Shown one piece after another: positions 42,729-51,677 of a stretch of DNA of 64,000 nt. The stretch spans positions 297,428 through 361,427 of the forward strand of contig NZ_JAMTCT010000002.1 in the NCBI RefSeq assembly GCF_024171995.1, read 5' to 3'. Position 1 is the first letter of the stretch. Every line of letters begins with the position of its first letter. The stretch comes from Promicromonospora umidemergens. GTDB lineage: Bacteria > Actinomycetota > Actinomycetes > Actinomycetales > Cellulomonadaceae. The position numbers were made by a program, and so were the translations under genes. The notes beneath the pieces were generated by a model. That model saw nothing but the letters and a program-made list of their open reading frames with translations. It made no database searches and was not told the DNA's origin.

Positions 42729-43733
42729 TCAACGGGGCCGGCGTTCGCCGCTCCCTCGGGGCAGCACCCGGGTCGGCAGCACGACGAGCTCGACCGCCCG
42801 GTCGGGTTCGGCGGACCGCGCGACGGCGAGCTCGGCGGCGAGCCGGCCCATCTCCACGGCGTCGTACGCGACGACGGTGATGCCCAGCAGGTCGGCCAGC
42901 TCGAAGTCGTCGAAGCCGACCACCGCCACGCCGTCGCCGCCCGGCAGGTCCCGCAGCGCCTGGAGGGTGCCGACGGTCGCCCGGTTGTTCGCGGCGAGCA
43001 CCGCTGTGGGCGGCTCCGGCGCCGCGAACAGCTCCGCGACCAGCTCCCGCGCGGCGGCGGCGTCGTGCGCGCCGGAGCGCAGCCACCGCTCGGCGTCGGG
43101 CACGCCGGCGTCGCGCATCACGTCCAGGAACTCGGCGCTGCGCTCCTGGTACGTCCACAGGTGGGGCTCGTCGCCGACGAACGCGATGCGGCGGTGGCCG
43201 TGGGCCAGCAGGTGGCCGACGGCGGCCCGCGTGCCGCCGCGGTTGTCGATGACCACGGTGTCGACGTCGATCCCTGCCGCCGGCCGGTCCACCACGACGA
43301 CCGTCAACCCGGCGGCGATCTCGGCCCGGAGCGCCGAGTGGTCGGCCCCTGCGGGCGTCACGATGAGCGCCCCGACCCGCCGCTCGAGCAGCTCGCCCGT
43401 CAGCGACCCCTCCCGCTCGGGGTCCTCGTCGGACGACGCCGTGAGCAGCTGCAGCCCGTGCTCCCGCAGCTCTCGCTCGATGCCGCTGGCCAGCGCGGAG
43501 TAGAACTCGTTGGCCAGGTCCCCTGTGATGAACCCGACCAGCCGCGAGAAGCCCCCGCGCGCGAGGTCGGCGGCCACGGCGTTGCGCCGGAAGCCCAGCG
43601 AGGTGGCGGCGTCGAGCACGCGCTCGCGCGTGGCGGCCGCCACGTTGGGCTCGCGGTTGAGCACCCGGGACGCGGTCTTCAGGCTCACCCCCGCTGCCTC
43701 GGCGACCACGGCCAGCGTCGGACGACGGATCAT
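42729..43733 (-). CDS. LacI-family transcriptional regulator
   Basis: 334 residues. HTH TLAVVAEAAGVSLKTASRVLNREPNVAAATRERVLDAA with the hinge AADLARGG, then a periplasmic-binding-protein-like effector domain (LVGFITGDLANEFYSALASGIERELREHG ... AVVGFDDFELADLLGITVVAYD). The start is one base from the stop of the permease gene, so it is part of the transporter operon. Likely represses the GH92 gene and perhaps the operon until a mannose-derived sugar binds. Confidence 0.94.
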   Translation of the reverse strand: MIRRPTLAVVAEAAGVSLKTASRVLNREPNVAAATRERVLDAATSLGFRRNAVAADLARGGFSRLVGFITGDLANEFYSALASGIERELREHGLQLLTASSDEDPEREGSLTGELLERRVGALIVTPAGADHSALRAEIAAGLTVVVVDRPAAGIDVDTVVIDNRGGTRAAVGHLLAHGHRRIAFVGDEPHLWTYQERSAEFLDVMRDAGVPDAERWLRSGAHDAAAARELVAELFAAPEPPTAVLAANNRATVGTLQALRDLPGGDGVAVVGFDDFELADLLGITVVAYDAVEMGRLAAELAVARSAEPDRAVELVVLPTRVLPRGSGERRPR

Positions 43734-43734
43734 G

Positions 43735-44922
43735 TCAGGCCTCCCGGCGCTTGCGCATCAGCATGTCGATGACGATGGCCAGCAGCAGCACGGCCCCTGT
43801 CACCATGTAGCGCGCCGCCTGGTCCACGTTCATCAGCGTGAGCCCGTTGGCGATGGACTGGATCACGAGCACCCCGAGCACCGCCGACCACGCGCTGCCC
43901 CGCCCCCCGAACAGGCTGGTGCCGCCGATCACCGCGGCGGCGATCGCCACGAGGTAGGTGTCGGCTCCGCCGGTCCCCTGGTTGGCGGCGCCCAGCCGGC
44001 CGGCCGCGAGCACGCCGCCGAGCGCGGCGAGGGTCGAGCAGGCGACGAAGCACAGGACCACCGTGCGGCGCACCGGCACGCCGGCGAGCATCGCCGCCCG
44101 TCGGTCACCGCCGACCGCACGTACCGACCGGCCCCACCGCGTGCGGCGCAGCAGCACGTCCGTGACCACGACGAGCAGCGCGAACAGCACCACGGAATAG
44201 CCGATGCCGCGCGCGGAGCCCAGGTACAGGTAGGCGACGACCAGCGACAGCACGGCGGCCAGGACGAACGTGCGCACGGCGACCTGCGGCACGCTCGCGC
44301 AGGCGAGGTCGGCGCGCCGCCGCCGGGCCCTGGCCGCGAGCTGGCCGGCGGCGGAGGCGACCACGACGGCGACCACCAGGGCCCAGGCGACGCCGGCGGG
44401 CAGGAAGCCCTGCTGCACCGACCGGACGAACCACGACTCGAACGGCAGGTTGATCGAGCCGAGCGGGCCGAGCACGCGCAGCTGCACCCCGGCCAGGAAC
44501 AGCAGCCCCGCGAGGGTGAACACGAAGCTGGGCAGCCCGAGCCGCGTCGAGAGCGCCCCGTAGCCCAGCCCCACCACCACCCCGCAGGCCAGTGCGACAC
44601 CGATCGCGAGCGCCACCGGCCAGCCGAGCGTCACCGAGCCGACGGCGACCACGGCCGCGGCCAGACCGCTCAGCGACCCGACGGACAGGTCGATCTCTCC
44701 CACGAGGAGCACGAGCACGACGCCGAGCGCGATGACGCCGACGGGGGCGCTCTGCAGCGTGAGGTTGACGAGGTTCTCGGGGGCGAGGAACGCGGGGTTG
44801 ATCGCGCCGAGGACCAGCCAGATGCCCACGAGAGCCGCGACGATCGGTAGCAGGCCGGTGCCGATGCGCACCCGCTGCCAGACGGCGCCGGGCAGGCCGG
44901 TGCCGCCCGGTTGCGCGCTCAT
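43735..44922 (-). CDS. ABC sugar transporter permease (CUT2, XylH/RbsC-like)
   Basis: 395 residues and about ten helices. APVGVIALGVVLVLLVGEIDLSVGSLSGLAAA and AVIGGTSLFGGRGSAWSAVLGVLVIQSIANGLTLM are the hallmarks of CUT2 (ribose/xylose/galactose-type) permeases; a cytoplasmic basic loop lies about residues 210-225. Start overlaps the stop of the ATPase gene by four bases. Confidence 0.93.
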   Translation of the reverse strand: MSAQPGGTGLPGAVWQRVRIGTGLLPIVAALVGIWLVLGAINPAFLAPENLVNLTLQSAPVGVIALGVVLVLLVGEIDLSVGSLSGLAAAVVAVGSVTLGWPVALAIGVALACGVVVGLGYGALSTRLGLPSFVFTLAGLLFLAGVQLRVLGPLGSINLPFESWFVRSVQQGFLPAGVAWALVVAVVVASAAGQLAARARRRRADLACASVPQVAVRTFVLAAVLSLVVAYLYLGSARGIGYSVVLFALLVVVTDVLLRRTRWGRSVRAVGGDRRAAMLAGVPVRRTVVLCFVACSTLAALGGVLAAGRLGAANQGTGGADTYLVAIAAAVIGGTSLFGGRGSAWSAVLGVLVIQSIANGLTLMNVDQAARYMVTGAVLLLAIVIDMLMRKRREA

Positions 44923-45677
44923 CGCTGCCCCCGCCGGTGCGGCGCGCCGGGCCGCACGGCGCCCGTCATCGCGGCGAGGAGGTCCTCGTACGACGCGTCG
45001 CCGTCGAACACGTCGTGCACGCGGCCGAGGCGTAGGACGAGGATGCGGTCGGCGACGGCCTGCAGGTCGCCCGCCTGGTGGCTGACCAGGACGACGGCGT
45101 GCCCGCGCTCGCGCAGCCGGACGATCAGGTTCAGCACCTCGGCGGTCTGGCGTACGCCGAGGGAGGCCGTCGGCTCGTCGAGGACGACGACGCGCGGCGA
45201 GCCGAGCAGCGCCCGCGCCACCGCGACGACCTGGCGCTGGCCGCCGGACAGCGTGCGGACGGGCTCGCGCACCTCTGGCACGCTGGCGGCGAGCTGGTCG
45301 AGCAGGCGCCAGGCCTCGCGCTCCATGGCCACCTCGTCGAGGAGGGGCCCGCGCACGGTCTCGTGCCCGAGGAACACGTTCTCGACCACGTCGAGGTCGT
45401 CCACGAGCGCCAGCTCCTGGAACACGGCGGCGATGCCGAGGGACCGTGCCACGGCGGGCGAGTCCAGCAGCACGGGTCGCCCGTCGAGCAGCACCTGGCC
45501 CGCGTCGGGCCGGTGGGCGCCCGCGAGCACGCCGGCCAGCGTCGACTTGCCTGCGCCGTTGTCGCCGACGACGGCCAGCACCTCGTGCTCGTGGACGTCG
45601 GCGTCGACGTCCACGAGGGCGCGCACGCCGCCGAACCGCTTGGAGACGCCGCGCAGGGACAGCACCGGGCCGCTCAT
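44919..45677 (-). CDS. ABC sugar transporter ATPase (single-domain, CUT2)
   Basis: 252 residues with one ABC domain: Walker A GDNGAGKSTLAG, signature TLSGGQRQVVAVARALL, Walker B VVVLDEPTASLG, and H-loop SHQAGD. CUT2 ATPases are usually two fused domains of about 500 residues; this one is half-size as in FrcA-type systems, so a homodimer would power the transporter. Start overlaps the stop of the binding-protein gene by four bases. Confidence 0.93.
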   Translation of the reverse strand: MSGPVLSLRGVSKRFGGVRALVDVDADVHEHEVLAVVGDNGAGKSTLAGVLAGAHRPDAGQVLLDGRPVLLDSPAVARSLGIAAVFQELALVDDLDVVENVFLGHETVRGPLLDEVAMEREAWRLLDQLAASVPEVREPVRTLSGGQRQVVAVARALLGSPRVVVLDEPTASLGVRQTAEVLNLIVRLRERGHAVVLVSHQAGDLQAVADRILVLRLGRVHDVFDGDASYEDLLAAMTGAVRPGAPHRRGQR

Positions 45678-46906
45678 CGGGCGGCCTCCCTTGCGGGTAC
45701 GGGTACGGGTGCTGGTGCTGGTGCGGCATCGGCGTCCGCGTCGGCGTCCGGCCCGATCAGGCCCGCGCGCTCGCACGCGGCCACGTACGCGGGCACGCAG
45801 ATCTCGTCGGTGGAGTAGACGCGCCCGTCGACGATCACGTGCTCGACGTCGGCGGCGCCCACCGCGCGGGGCGCCAGGAGCTGGGTGGGCACGCCGTCGA
45901 TGACGGCCGTCGCTCGGGGGTCCTCGCCGCGCAGCAGGCGCACCGCGAGCTCGGCCGCCGTCTGGGCCTGCTGGTCGGTCGCCTTGTAGACGGTCATGTA
46001 CTGGTCGCCCGCAAGGATCCGCTGCACCGCGGCGAGCTCGCCGTCCTGGCCGGTGGTGACGGGCACGGGGTCGAGGCCTGCCGCCTTCGCCGCGGCGATC
46101 GCGCCGCCCGCTATGCCGTCGTTGGCGGCGAGGATGCCGTCGACCTGGCCCGGGTACCTGGTGAGCATGGCCTCGGTCCACTCCGTGGCCTTGTCGGGGC
46201 TCCAGTCGGGCGTGTAGTACTCGGCGAGCACGTCGATGTCCTCTCCCTCGAGGGCGCGGCGGGTGCCTGCCGCGATCGCGAGCGCGTTGGGCTCGGTCGC
46301 GGACCCGTGCACCAGCAGCACCCCCGGTCGGCCGTCGTCGGTCCGGTCGTCGGTCCTGCCCCGTGCTGTGTCCCGTGTCGTGCCCTGTGTCGTGCCCTGT
46401 GTCGTGTCAGCTGCTCTGTCGGCGATCCCGCCGACCAGGGCCGAACCCAGCAGGAAGCCGATGAACTCGTAGTCGTACGACACGTAGTAGTCCGCGCCGT
46501 CCAGGAACCGATCGTAGGCGATGACCTGCGCACCCAGCCGCTCGGCCTGCGTGACGATCCCGGCGGCGGCCACGGTGTCCACCGCGCCGAGCACCAGGAC
46601 GTCGGCGCCCTGGGCGAGCATCGACTCGGCCTGCTGCAGCTGGGCGGCGGCGTCCTGCCCGGCGTTGGCGTACAGCACCGTGCAGCCCGGGCAGCGGCGG
46701 TCGGTGACGGAGACGAAGGTCGGGTGGTCGGAGGCCTCGTAGCGGGCGGTCTGCGACTCGGGCAGCAGCAGCCCGATGGTCCCCTCGTGCGCTGCGCCCG
46801 CGCCGGCTCCGTCGTCGGCCCCGCCGGAGGCACATCCGACCACCCCGACCAGGAAGACCGCCCCGACCACCCACCCGAGCCTCCTCCGGAGGCGGGGCCG
46901 GGTCAT
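45674..46906 (-). CDS. sugar-binding lipoprotein (CUT2, XylF-like)
   Basis: 410 residues. Lipoprotein signal with VGVVGC. The binding fold has GTIGLLLPESQTARYEASDHPTFV, GADVLVLGAVDT, DGILAANDGIAGGAIAAAKAAG and GQDGELAAVQRILAGDQYMTVYK, as in xylose-binding XylF. Two low-complexity parts: (TTQG)-type repeats with Asp/Arg about residues 185-205, from near-identical 12-bp DNA repeats around 46376-46410, and an Asp-Ala/Ala-Pro dipeptide tail from 45690-45750. Operon member between the ROK gene and the ATPase. Confidence 0.93.
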   Translation of the reverse strand: MTRPRLRRRLGWVVGAVFLVGVVGCASGGADDGAGAGAAHEGTIGLLLPESQTARYEASDHPTFVSVTDRRCPGCTVLYANAGQDAAAQLQQAESMLAQGADVLVLGAVDTVAAAGIVTQAERLGAQVIAYDRFLDGADYYVSYDYEFIGFLLGSALVGGIADRAADTTQGTTQGTTRDTARGRTDDRTDDGRPGVLLVHGSATEPNALAIAAGTRRALEGEDIDVLAEYYTPDWSPDKATEWTEAMLTRYPGQVDGILAANDGIAGGAIAAAKAAGLDPVPVTTGQDGELAAVQRILAGDQYMTVYKATDQQAQTAAELAVRLLRGEDPRATAVIDGVPTQLLAPRAVGAADVEHVIVDGRVYSTDEICVPAYVAACERAGLIGPDADADADAAPAPAPVPVPAREAAR

Positions 46907-48087
46907 GACGTCACTCCGAGCGAGCCGAACATCCGTGCCTGGTCCAGGGCGGCAGCCAGGGCGCCGCGGACGCCGGCGTCGGCGCCGAGCGTCGAGGGGA
47001 CGACCTCGACCGGGCCGCGGGAGGTCGCCACGACGCGCTGGCCGAGCGAGGTGCGCAGCGGTTCGAGCAGCAGCTCCCCTGCCTCGGCGAGCTTGCCGCC
47101 GATGACCACGACGTCGGGGTCCACGAGGTTGCACAGGTTGGCCAGGGCGACGCCGAGGTGGCGTCCGGCGTCGAACACGACCCGGCGGCAGCCGGCGTCG
47201 CCCTCGCGCGCCCGGGTCACGAGGTCCGCGAGCGTGAGGTGGCCCGCCTCGGGCGGGAGCATCGACAGGAGGCTGGAGGCCCCGACGAGCATCTCGAGGC
47301 AGCCGCGGTTGCCGCAGCGGCAGACGGGGCCGTGCTCGTCGACGGACACGTGCCCGATCTCGCCGGCCACCCCGGACCTGCCGTGCACGGCCCGGCCGCC
47401 GAGCACGAGCCCGCCGCCGACGCCGTGGGAGACCCGGACGTAGGCGACCGAGTCGTGTCCGGCGCCGGCGCCGAACCGCGCCTCGGCGATCGCGGCGAGC
47501 GTCGAGTCGTTGTCGGCGGTCACGGGGACGTCGAGCTCGGCGCCAAGGATCTCGTCGACGTGCACGCCGTCCCAGCCGCGCATCATCCCGACGGTGACCA
47601 CCTGGCCGGTGCGGATGTCGACCGGCGCGGGCACCCCGACGCCGACGGCGAGCAGCTCGGACGGGTCGGCGTCCACGGCCTCCATCATCTCTCTGACCAG
47701 CATCGCCGTGCGCTGCAGGCCGGCGTCGGCGCGGTGGTCCGGGGCGAGCGGCATGCGCTGCTCGGCCAGGATCCGCATCGACGCGTCCGCGAGCGCGACG
47801 CTGAGCGAGCGCATGCCGAACCGGATGCCCGCGACGAGCCCGAGGTTGCGGGCGAGCGTGACCTGGAGCGCCCGGCGGCCGTTGCGGGTGGACTGCGCGG
47901 TGTGCAGCACGCCCGCGACCGTCAGCTCCTTGACGATGTTCGAGATGGTGGCTGGGGACAGCCCTGTGACGCCGGCCAGCTCGATCTGCGTGAGCGACCC
48001 ACGCTGCTGGACGGCGCTCACGATCCGGGCTCGGTTGGCCTCACGCAGTGAGGTCTGCGAACCCGGTGTCACCCGGTCCGCGCGCAC
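46903..48087 (-). CDS. ROK-family transcriptional regulator
   Basis: 394 residues from GTG at 48087. N-terminal winged helix (RGSLTQIELAGVTGLSPATISNIVKELTVAGV) fused to a ROK sugar-kinase fold with the zinc motif CRCGNRGCLEML and the phosphate loop around VSHGVGGGLVLGG. Such fused proteins (NagC/XylR-type) sense a sugar or its phosphate and repress transport genes. First gene of the minus-strand cluster; its stop overlaps the start of the binding-protein gene. Confidence 0.94.
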   Translation of the reverse strand: MRADRVTPGSQTSLREANRARIVSAVQQRGSLTQIELAGVTGLSPATISNIVKELTVAGVLHTAQSTRNGRRALQVTLARNLGLVAGIRFGMRSLSVALADASMRILAEQRMPLAPDHRADAGLQRTAMLVREMMEAVDADPSELLAVGVGVPAPVDIRTGQVVTVGMMRGWDGVHVDEILGAELDVPVTADNDSTLAAIAEARFGAGAGHDSVAYVRVSHGVGGGLVLGGRAVHGRSGVAGEIGHVSVDEHGPVCRCGNRGCLEMLVGASSLLSMLPPEAGHLTLADLVTRAREGDAGCRRVVFDAGRHLGVALANLCNLVDPDVVVIGGKLAEAGELLLEPLRTSLGQRVVATSRGPVEVVPSTLGADAGVRGALAAALDQARMFGSLGVTS

Positions 48088-48140
48088 AGCGCCCAGGGTA
48101 ACCGCCTTCCTGTGCCGGATGACGGCATTGGATACACGAA

Positions 48141-48152
48141 CTGAACGTTCAG
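48141..48152. promoter_or_regulatory. palindrome CTGAACGTTCAG, candidate operator in the divergent region
   Basis: A perfect 12-bp palindrome with a central CG, 54 bp from the ROK gene start and 32 bp upstream of the candidate -35 of the divergent importer operon. Position and symmetry suit a LacI- or ROK-type regulator acting on both operons. A second inverted repeat, GTGAAG-AGA-CTTCAC, lies at 48277-48291 in the 5' leader. Confidence 0.5.
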
Positions 48153-48183
48153 GTCACGATCGGGCGACGCTTGCGTTCATTTC

Positions 48184-48212
48184 TTGACACCAAGGACGCC
48201 TGGCCGTTCGAT
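48184..48212 (+). promoter_or_regulatory. candidate promoter of the CUT1 importer operon
   Basis: A consensus TTGACA at 48184-48189, 17 bp spacer, then TTCGAT at 48207-48212. Transcription from about 48219 gives a 140-base leader before the ATG at 48361. Confidence 0.5.
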
Positions 48213-48360
48213 AGGACCCGGGTTCACGGGCGTACAGGCGCGCCCGGCCGGTCCAGCGGAACGACGTCGTTTCTGAGTGAAGAGACTTCACCTTCACGGC
48301 GCACGACGACGGCGCCCAGGGCCGGTGCTCCAGCGACCGAGGAAGGTTGAGGGACCCCAG

Positions 48361-49644
48361 ATGCGAGTGAACCGGAGGATGACCGCGACGGTGGCGACAG
48401 CCGCTGTTCTCGGTCTCACGCTGGCCGCGTGCGGCGGCGACACAGGTGGTGAAGGCGGCGGCGAGGGCGGCGGCAGCCAGGTCGAGGTATTCACCTGGTG
48501 GGCGGCCGGCTCGGAGAAGGCCGGGCTCGACGCCCTGGTCGGCGAGTTCGAGAACCAGCACCCGGACATCGAGTTCGTCAACGGCGCCGTCGCCGGTGGC
48601 GCGGGCTCCGCGGCGAAGGACCTGCTGCAGACCCGTCTGCAGGCGCAGGACCCGCCGGACACGTTCCAGGCCCACGCCGGCATGGAGCTGCAGGACTACA
48701 TCGACGCCGCGCAGATCGAGGACGTCTCCGACCTGTACGACGAGTTCGGGCTGACCGACGCGTTCCCGGCCGACCTGGTCGACCGGCTCTCCACGGAGGA
48801 CGGCGCGATCTACTCGGTCCCGTCGAACGTCCACCGCGCGAACGTCGTCTGGGCCAACCCGACGGTGCTCGAGGAGAACGACATCGACCCCGAGGCGCAG
48901 TACGCGGACCTCGACGCCTGGATCGCCGACCTCGAGAAGCTCGAGGCGGCGGGCGTCACGCCGCTGTCGGTCGGCACCACGTGGACGCAGGTGCACCTGC
49001 TCGAGACCGTGCTGCTCGCCGGCCTGGGCGCCGAGGCGTACACCGGGCTGTGGGACGGCAGCACCGACTGGGAGGGCGACGAGGTCACGAGCGCGCTCGA
49101 GGACTTCGAGACGCTCATGAACTTCACCAACGACGACCGTGACGGTCTCGACTGGCCCGAGGCCACACAGATGGTCATCGACGGCAACGCCGCCTTCAAT
49201 GTCATGGGCGACTGGGCCGTCGCGGCGTTCGAGGAGCAGGACAAGGAGCTCGGCACGGACTTCACGGCGACCCCGGTGCCCGGCACCGACGGGACGTTCG
49301 ACTTCCTGGCCGACTCGTTCACCCTGCCGGTCGGCGCGCCCGACGCCGAGGGCGCCAAGGCCTGGCTGGAGACGGTCGGCTCGCTCGAGGGCCAGGTCGC
49401 GTTCAACAAGGCGAAGGGCTCCATCCCCGCCCGCACGGACGCCGACCCGGCCGAGTTCTCCGAGTACCAGCAAGGCGCCATCGAGTCGTTCGCGAACGAC
49501 ACGATCGTGTCCTCGCTGGCCCACGGTGCGGCGACCCCGGTCGCCACGCTCAACGCGTTCTCCGACGCCACGAGCAAGTTCACGACCGGCGCGTCCGACC
49601 TCGCCGGATACCAGTCCGAGCTGGCCGCCGCCGCCGCGGGCTGA
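48361..49644 (+). CDS. sugar-binding lipoprotein of a CUT1 ABC importer
   Basis: 427 residues. Lipoprotein signal with LTLAAC followed by a Gly/Glu linker. EVFTWWAAGSEKAGLDALVGEFENQHPDIEF, FQAHAGMELQDYIDAAQIEDVSDLYDEFG and NAAFNVMGDWAVAAFEEQ are typical of the MalE-like family of glucose/oligosaccharide-binding proteins. First gene of a three-gene operon. It is divergent from the ROK regulator gene (273 bp apart). Confidence 0.94.
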   Translation: MRVNRRMTATVATAAVLGLTLAACGGDTGGEGGGEGGGSQVEVFTWWAAGSEKAGLDALVGEFENQHPDIEFVNGAVAGGAGSAAKDLLQTRLQAQDPPDTFQAHAGMELQDYIDAAQIEDVSDLYDEFGLTDAFPADLVDRLSTEDGAIYSVPSNVHRANVVWANPTVLEENDIDPEAQYADLDAWIADLEKLEAAGVTPLSVGTTWTQVHLLETVLLAGLGAEAYTGLWDGSTDWEGDEVTSALEDFETLMNFTNDDRDGLDWPEATQMVIDGNAAFNVMGDWAVAAFEEQDKELGTDFTATPVPGTDGTFDFLADSFTLPVGAPDAEGAKAWLETVGSLEGQVAFNKAKGSIPARTDADPAEFSEYQQGAIESFANDTIVSSLAHGAATPVATLNAFSDATSKFTTGASDLAGYQSELAAAAAG

Positions 49645-49748
49645 CGCCAGAGGCTGACAGCTCGCGCGTCACGCACACCGCCGTACGTCGCGCGCCGTCG
49701 GGTCCCCACCCGGCGGCGCGCGGCTGCGCCCACGACCGAGGTATCCCC

Positions 49749-50651
49749 ATGCTGAAGAAACTGCGGCGGCTCGGGCCGCCGCTGCTCATGCTCACCCCGT
49801 CCCTGATCCTCGTCGGCGTCTTCGTCTACGGGCTGATCGCCGCCAACTTCTCCACGTCCTTCACGGACAACCACACGGCCGCCCAGGCCACCGGGCAGGA
49901 GCCCGCCGCCTTCGTGTGGTTCACCAACTACTTCGACCTGCTCGCCAGCGAGGACTTCCAGCACTCGCTGATGAACCTGGTCCTGTACACGCTCGTGTTC
50001 CTCGCCGGGACCATGGTCATGGGCTTCCTGTGGGCCTGGATGCTCGACAAGCCGGTCAAGGGCGAGGGCCTCTTCCGCTCGGTCTACCTCTTCCCGATGG
50101 CGGTGTCGTTCATCGCCTCGGGTGTGGTGTGGCGCTGGCTGCTCAACTCCAACCAGGACGAGCAGGCCTCCGGCCTGAACCGGCTGTTCCAGATGGTCGG
50201 GCTCGACTTCCTGCAGAACAACTGGTGGAACAACGTCACCTTCGGCATCATCGCGATCGCCGTCCCGGCGATCTGGCAGCTGTCCGGCTACGTGATGGCG
50301 CTGTTCCTCGCCGGGTTCCGCGGTATCCCCGACGAGCTGCGCGAGGCCGCCCGGGTCGACGGCGCCAGCGAGTGGAAGCTGTACCGGTACGTCCTGTTCC
50401 CGCAGCTCTCGCCGGTCGCGCTGTCCGCGCTGATCATCATCGGCCACATGTCGCTCAAGGCGTTCGACCTCATCATGTCGATCTCGAAGCCGGCCAACTA
50501 CCAGACCAAGGTCCCGGCCGTCGACATGTACGTGTTCAAGTCGAGCTTCGACTACGCGAACGCCGCCGCCGTCGGCTCGATCCTGCTGATCATCGTCGCG
50601 CTCGTCATCGTGCCGTACCTGATCCGCACGAACCGCGAGGAGAAGCGATGA
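49749..50651 (+). CDS. CUT1 ABC importer permease 1 (MalF-like)
   Basis: 300 residues and six helices. The conserved EAA loop reads ELREAARVDGASEWKLYRYVLFPQLSP, which contacts the ATPase. LMLTPSLILVGVFVYGLI opens the protein. Its stop overlaps the next start (ATGA). Confidence 0.94.
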   Translation: MLKKLRRLGPPLLMLTPSLILVGVFVYGLIAANFSTSFTDNHTAAQATGQEPAAFVWFTNYFDLLASEDFQHSLMNLVLYTLVFLAGTMVMGFLWAWMLDKPVKGEGLFRSVYLFPMAVSFIASGVVWRWLLNSNQDEQASGLNRLFQMVGLDFLQNNWWNNVTFGIIAIAVPAIWQLSGYVMALFLAGFRGIPDELREAARVDGASEWKLYRYVLFPQLSPVALSALIIIGHMSLKAFDLIMSISKPANYQTKVPAVDMYVFKSSFDYANAAAVGSILLIIVALVIVPYLIRTNREEKR

Positions 50652-51538
50652 CCGCCGCAACCAACCAGCTCGCAGCGCCCCGCACGACGGTGAGCCGGCC
50701 CAGGCCCACCAGCAAGAGCCGGTACACCCTGGGCCGGACGCTCAAGTACGCGGCACTCATCTTCTTCCTCGTCGTCGTCCTCATCCCGGTCTACGTGCTG
50801 CTGGTGACCAGCTTCAAGGGCACCGGCGACGCCGACCCGAGCCGCGCGTGGGCCCTGCCCCAGATCTGGACCCTCGACAACTGGGCCACGGCGTGGACCG
50901 CGCTGGCCCCCTCGATCCTCCGCTCGGTGGCGGTCGTGGTCCCCAGCGCGATCATCGCGGCGTTCCTCGGCTCCCTGAACGGGTTCGTGCTGGCCCGGTG
51001 GAGCTTCCGCGGCGCGAACATCGTGTTCACGGTGATCCTGTTCGGGATGTTCATCCCGTACCAGGCGGTGATGATCCCGCTGAACCAGCTGGTCCTCGAC
51101 CTGGGCATCCCGACAGGCGTACCGACGCTGATCCTGCTGCACGTCGTCTACGGCATCCCGATCACCACGCTGATCTTCCGCAACTACTACGCCACCGTGC
51201 CGCACGAGCTGATCGAGGCCGGCCGCGTCGACGGCGCGGGCATGCTGCGCACCTACTGGTCGATCGTGCTGCCGCTCTCGATCCCTGGCTTCGTCGTGGT
51301 GCTCATCTGGCAGTTCACCTCGGCCTGGAACGACTTCCTGTTCGCGGTGTTCTTCTCGTCGTCCCAGAACGGCCCCGTCACGGTGGCCCTGAACAACCTC
51401 GCCAACGGTGCCCTGCTGCAGAACTACGGCGTCTCGATGGCCGGCGCGCTGTTCGCGTCCCTTCCGACGCTGCTGGTCTACATCGTGCTCGGCAAGTACT
51501 TCGTCGGCGGCCTCATGTCGGGCTCGGTCAAGGGCTGA
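50648..51538 (+). CDS. CUT1 ABC importer permease 2 (MalG-like)
   Basis: 296 residues, six helices; EAA loop HELIEAGRVDGAGMLRTYWSIVLPLSIPG and a typical C-terminus GKYFVGGLMSGSVKG. Translation is coupled to permease 1. No ATPase gene follows, so the complex probably uses a shared MsiK-type ATPase encoded elsewhere, as is usual for actinobacterial CUT1 systems. A hairpin ends the operon. Confidence 0.94.
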   Translation: MTAATNQLAAPRTTVSRPRPTSKSRYTLGRTLKYAALIFFLVVVLIPVYVLLVTSFKGTGDADPSRAWALPQIWTLDNWATAWTALAPSILRSVAVVVPSAIIAAFLGSLNGFVLARWSFRGANIVFTVILFGMFIPYQAVMIPLNQLVLDLGIPTGVPTLILLHVVYGIPITTLIFRNYYATVPHELIEAGRVDGAGMLRTYWSIVLPLSIPGFVVVLIWQFTSAWNDFLFAVFFSSSQNGPVTVALNNLANGALLQNYGVSMAGALFASLPTLLVYIVLGKYFVGGLMSGSVKG

Positions 51539-51554
51539 CCCGGGCAGCCTCGGG

Positions 51555-51618
51555 TGGTCGGTAGAACGTCAGGAGGTCGGTAGCTCGGGCTACCGACCTC
51601 CTGACGTCGTGCCGACCA
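51555..51618. terminator. 30-bp-arm hairpin ending the importer operon, repeat family member
   Basis: Arms 51555-51584 and 51589-51618 are complementary with few mismatches around TCGG. The arm block ACGTCAGGAGGTCGGTAG is related to the hairpins at 10662-10725 and 20437-20506. Confidence 0.75.
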
Positions 51619-51677
51619 CATGGGGATCTTCGGCGCGGTCCCGGGCAGACCGCGCTCGCCGGTGGGATCGTTGGCGC

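Noticed and set aside
39325..43503. A 1392-codon open frame on the plus strand opposite the GH92 and LacI genes
   Set aside because: It is the antisense shadow of two well-supported genes in very GC-rich DNA; its composition is Arg/Val/Gly-rich with no domain.
48361..51538. Importer operon considered incomplete because no ATPase gene is present
   Set aside because: CUT1 systems in actinobacteria commonly share a distant MsiK-type ATPase, so absence is expected.
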